DNA of 16,381 nucleotides, taken from Motiliproteus sp041586735 (lineage in GTDB: Bacteria > Pseudomonadota > Gammaproteobacteria > Pseudomonadales > Balneatricaceae). The position numbers were made by a program, and so were the translations under genes. Positions 15,403 through 16,381 of this stretch are shown here, one piece after another. The notes beneath the pieces were generated by a model. The model did no database searches. It was given only the letters and a program-made list of their open reading frames with translations, and had not been told where the DNA came from. The first letter of the stretch is position 1; the number at the start of each line of letters is the position of its first letter. The stretch lies in assembly GCA_041586735.1 (NCBI GenBank), contig JBFGZQ010000036.1:1-16381 (forward strand), given 5' to 3'.

Positions 15403-16132
15403 TTCGGTTAGGGATAGCTCAGGGATAGATAGCTTAGAGAGGAATGGCTCAGCTAACCGGGCGGTACTCAGCTGTCGTCATATCAGTAAGTTTTATCGCG
15501 AGGCCGATACCAAGCTGGTGGTGCTCGATGACCTGCAGTTTGAGGTGCAGCCGGGCGAGCGGGTAGCGATTATCGGCAGTTCGGGATCGGGTAAGAGTAC
15601 CCTGCTTAATATCCTCAGTGGTCTGGATGACCCCTGTGCGGGCGAAGTCAAACTGCTGCAGCAATCGCTCACCGGATTGAGCGAAAACAAACGCGCCGCG
15701 CTGCGTAACCAGGCGCTGGGCTTTGTATACCAGTTCCATCATCTGCTGGCCGAATTTAGCGCCTTGGAAAACGTCGCCATGCCGCTGCTGATCAGCAACA
15801 CGCCGCTGGATCAGGTGGAACAGCGCGCCCGCGCTATCCTGGAGCGGGTAGGGCTGGGAGCACGACTGCAGCATAAACCCTCAGAGTTGAGTGGCGGAGA
15901 GCGTCAGCGGGTGGCCATCGCCAGGGCGCTGGTGGCTGAACCGGCAACGGTATTGATGGATGAACCCACGGGCAATCTCGACCGCAACACCGCCGAGGAG
16001 ATCCAGGCGTTGATGCTGGAGCTGAATAGGTCACTCAATATCGCCTTTGTTGTGGTGACCCATGATGCCGATCTGGCGGCGCGGATGGATCGAATGCTGA
16101 AGTTGGACGCAGGCCAGCTGCACGCTTGTTGA
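15395..16132 (+). CDS. lolD: Lipoprotein-releasing ABC transporter ATPase
   Basis: The 245-residue ATPase of the Lol complex on the cytoplasmic face of the inner membrane. Walker A GSSGSGKST (61-69), Q-loop region VYQFHHLL (111-118), signature LSGGERQR (165-172), Walker B VLMDEPTGNLD (186-196) with catalytic E190, and switch H223 in VVVTHD. YQFHHLLAEFSALENVAMPLL is almost identical to E. coli LolD. The start overlaps the lolC end by 8 bases, and GGAGG inside lolC sits six bases before the ATG, so translation is probably coupled. It begins about 20 residues earlier than E. coli LolD; this extra part is polar and looks disordered. Confidence 0.95.
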   Translation: MSSSVRDSSGIDSLERNGSANRAVLSCRHISKFYREADTKLVVLDDLQFEVQPGERVAIIGSSGSGKSTLLNILSGLDDPCAGEVKLLQQSLTGLSENKRAALRNQALGFVYQFHHLLAEFSALENVAMPLLISNTPLDQVEQRARAILERVGLGARLQHKPSELSGGERQRVAIARALVAEPATVLMDEPTGNLDRNTAEEIQALMLELNRSLNIAFVVVTHDADLAARMDRMLKLDAGQLHAC

Positions 16133-16201
16133 CATCGTGGTGTTGAAATTGTCGTTCAATGTCGTCACTGCCCTTCTATCCTTAACAAGCGCCTAGGCTC
16201 A

Positions 16202-16222
16202 AGCTAGGTATGCAACCTAGCT
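16202..16222 (+). terminator. Hairpin after lolD
   Basis: AGCTAGGT (16202-16209) pairs perfectly with ACCTAGCT (16215-16222) around a five-base loop. No T run follows, so it may be a weak terminator or a leader stem for the next gene. Confidence 0.35.
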
Positions 16223-16257
16223 GCCCACAGGTTAATCCTTAGGTAAAAGGAGCTGTT

Positions 16258-16381
16258 ATGGAACCGTCCACGACGCTGTTTGCGACCCTCTCTTTCTTGT
16301 TACCCTTTTTCTTTACTCTTGCCACCGTAGGAGGCGTGCTCTGGGGGGCTCATCGGTTGTTGATAGCCAGGCATGAAGGGA
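16258..16381 (+). CDS. Membrane protein, 5' part only
   Basis: ATG 16258 follows AAGGAG (16247-16252) by five bases, a strong ribosome site. The 41 visible residues start MEPSTTLFATLSFLLPFFF and continue TLATVGGVLWGAHRLLIARHEG, one long hydrophobic segment (about 7-31) followed by positive residues. This looks like a membrane anchor with the rest of the protein in the cytoplasm, or an uncleaved signal. It does not start like a LolE permease. The segment ending in a short basic stretch recalls the start of signal peptidase I (lepB), but that is only a guess from 41 residues. Confidence 0.6.
   Translation, partial: MEPSTTLFATLSFLLPFFFTLATVGGVLWGAHRLLIARHEG

Overview
The window reads as chromosomal DNA of a gammaproteobacterium. 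It has a propionyl-CoA synthetase of PrpE type, RluE, a TmcA with helicase and acetyltransferase parts, LolC/LolD lipoprotein transport and a Tus-like replication terminator protein. Together these suggest a free-living, probably Oceanospirillales- or Pseudomonadales-like bacterium. This is an inference from protein resemblance, not a database match. Coding is dense, and I saw no insertion sequence, phage, CRISPR, tRNA or rRNA.

Layout. 1-568: 3' part of an enoyl-CoA hydratase gene. 592-632: strong palindromic hairpin, then convergent rluE (697-1341, minus). 1342-1689: gene-free leader. 1690-3579: prpE, closed by a textbook terminator at 3610-3638. 3697-5715: a four-domain REC-PAS-GGDEF-EAL cyclic-di-GMP protein. 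5874-6545: KfrA-like DNA-binding coiled-coil protein. 6640-7278 (plus) and 7372-8139 (minus): two convergent genes I do not recognise. 8366-9004: LuxR-type response regulator, divergent from the second unknown gene. 9054-11342: tmcA. 11389-12138: glycerophosphodiester phosphodiesterase. 13963 down to 12298 (minus): a likely operon of a Tus homologue, a two-helix membrane protein and a winged-helix protein. 14155-16132: lolC-lolD, overlapping by 8 bases. 16258-end: start of a small membrane protein.

How the genes fit together. The hydratase and PrpE suggest fatty-acid and propionate use. The two response regulators have no kinase beside them, so their partner kinases must lie elsewhere or be shared. 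RluE and TmcA modify 23S rRNA and tRNA-Met. LolCD extracts lipoproteins from the inner membrane, but no lolE follows lolD. The items most worth a second look are the Tus-like operon, the KfrA-like gene with its unknown neighbour, the unknown gene divergent from the LuxR-type regulator, and the orphan cyclic-di-GMP protein. I did not find a clear new multi-gene system.
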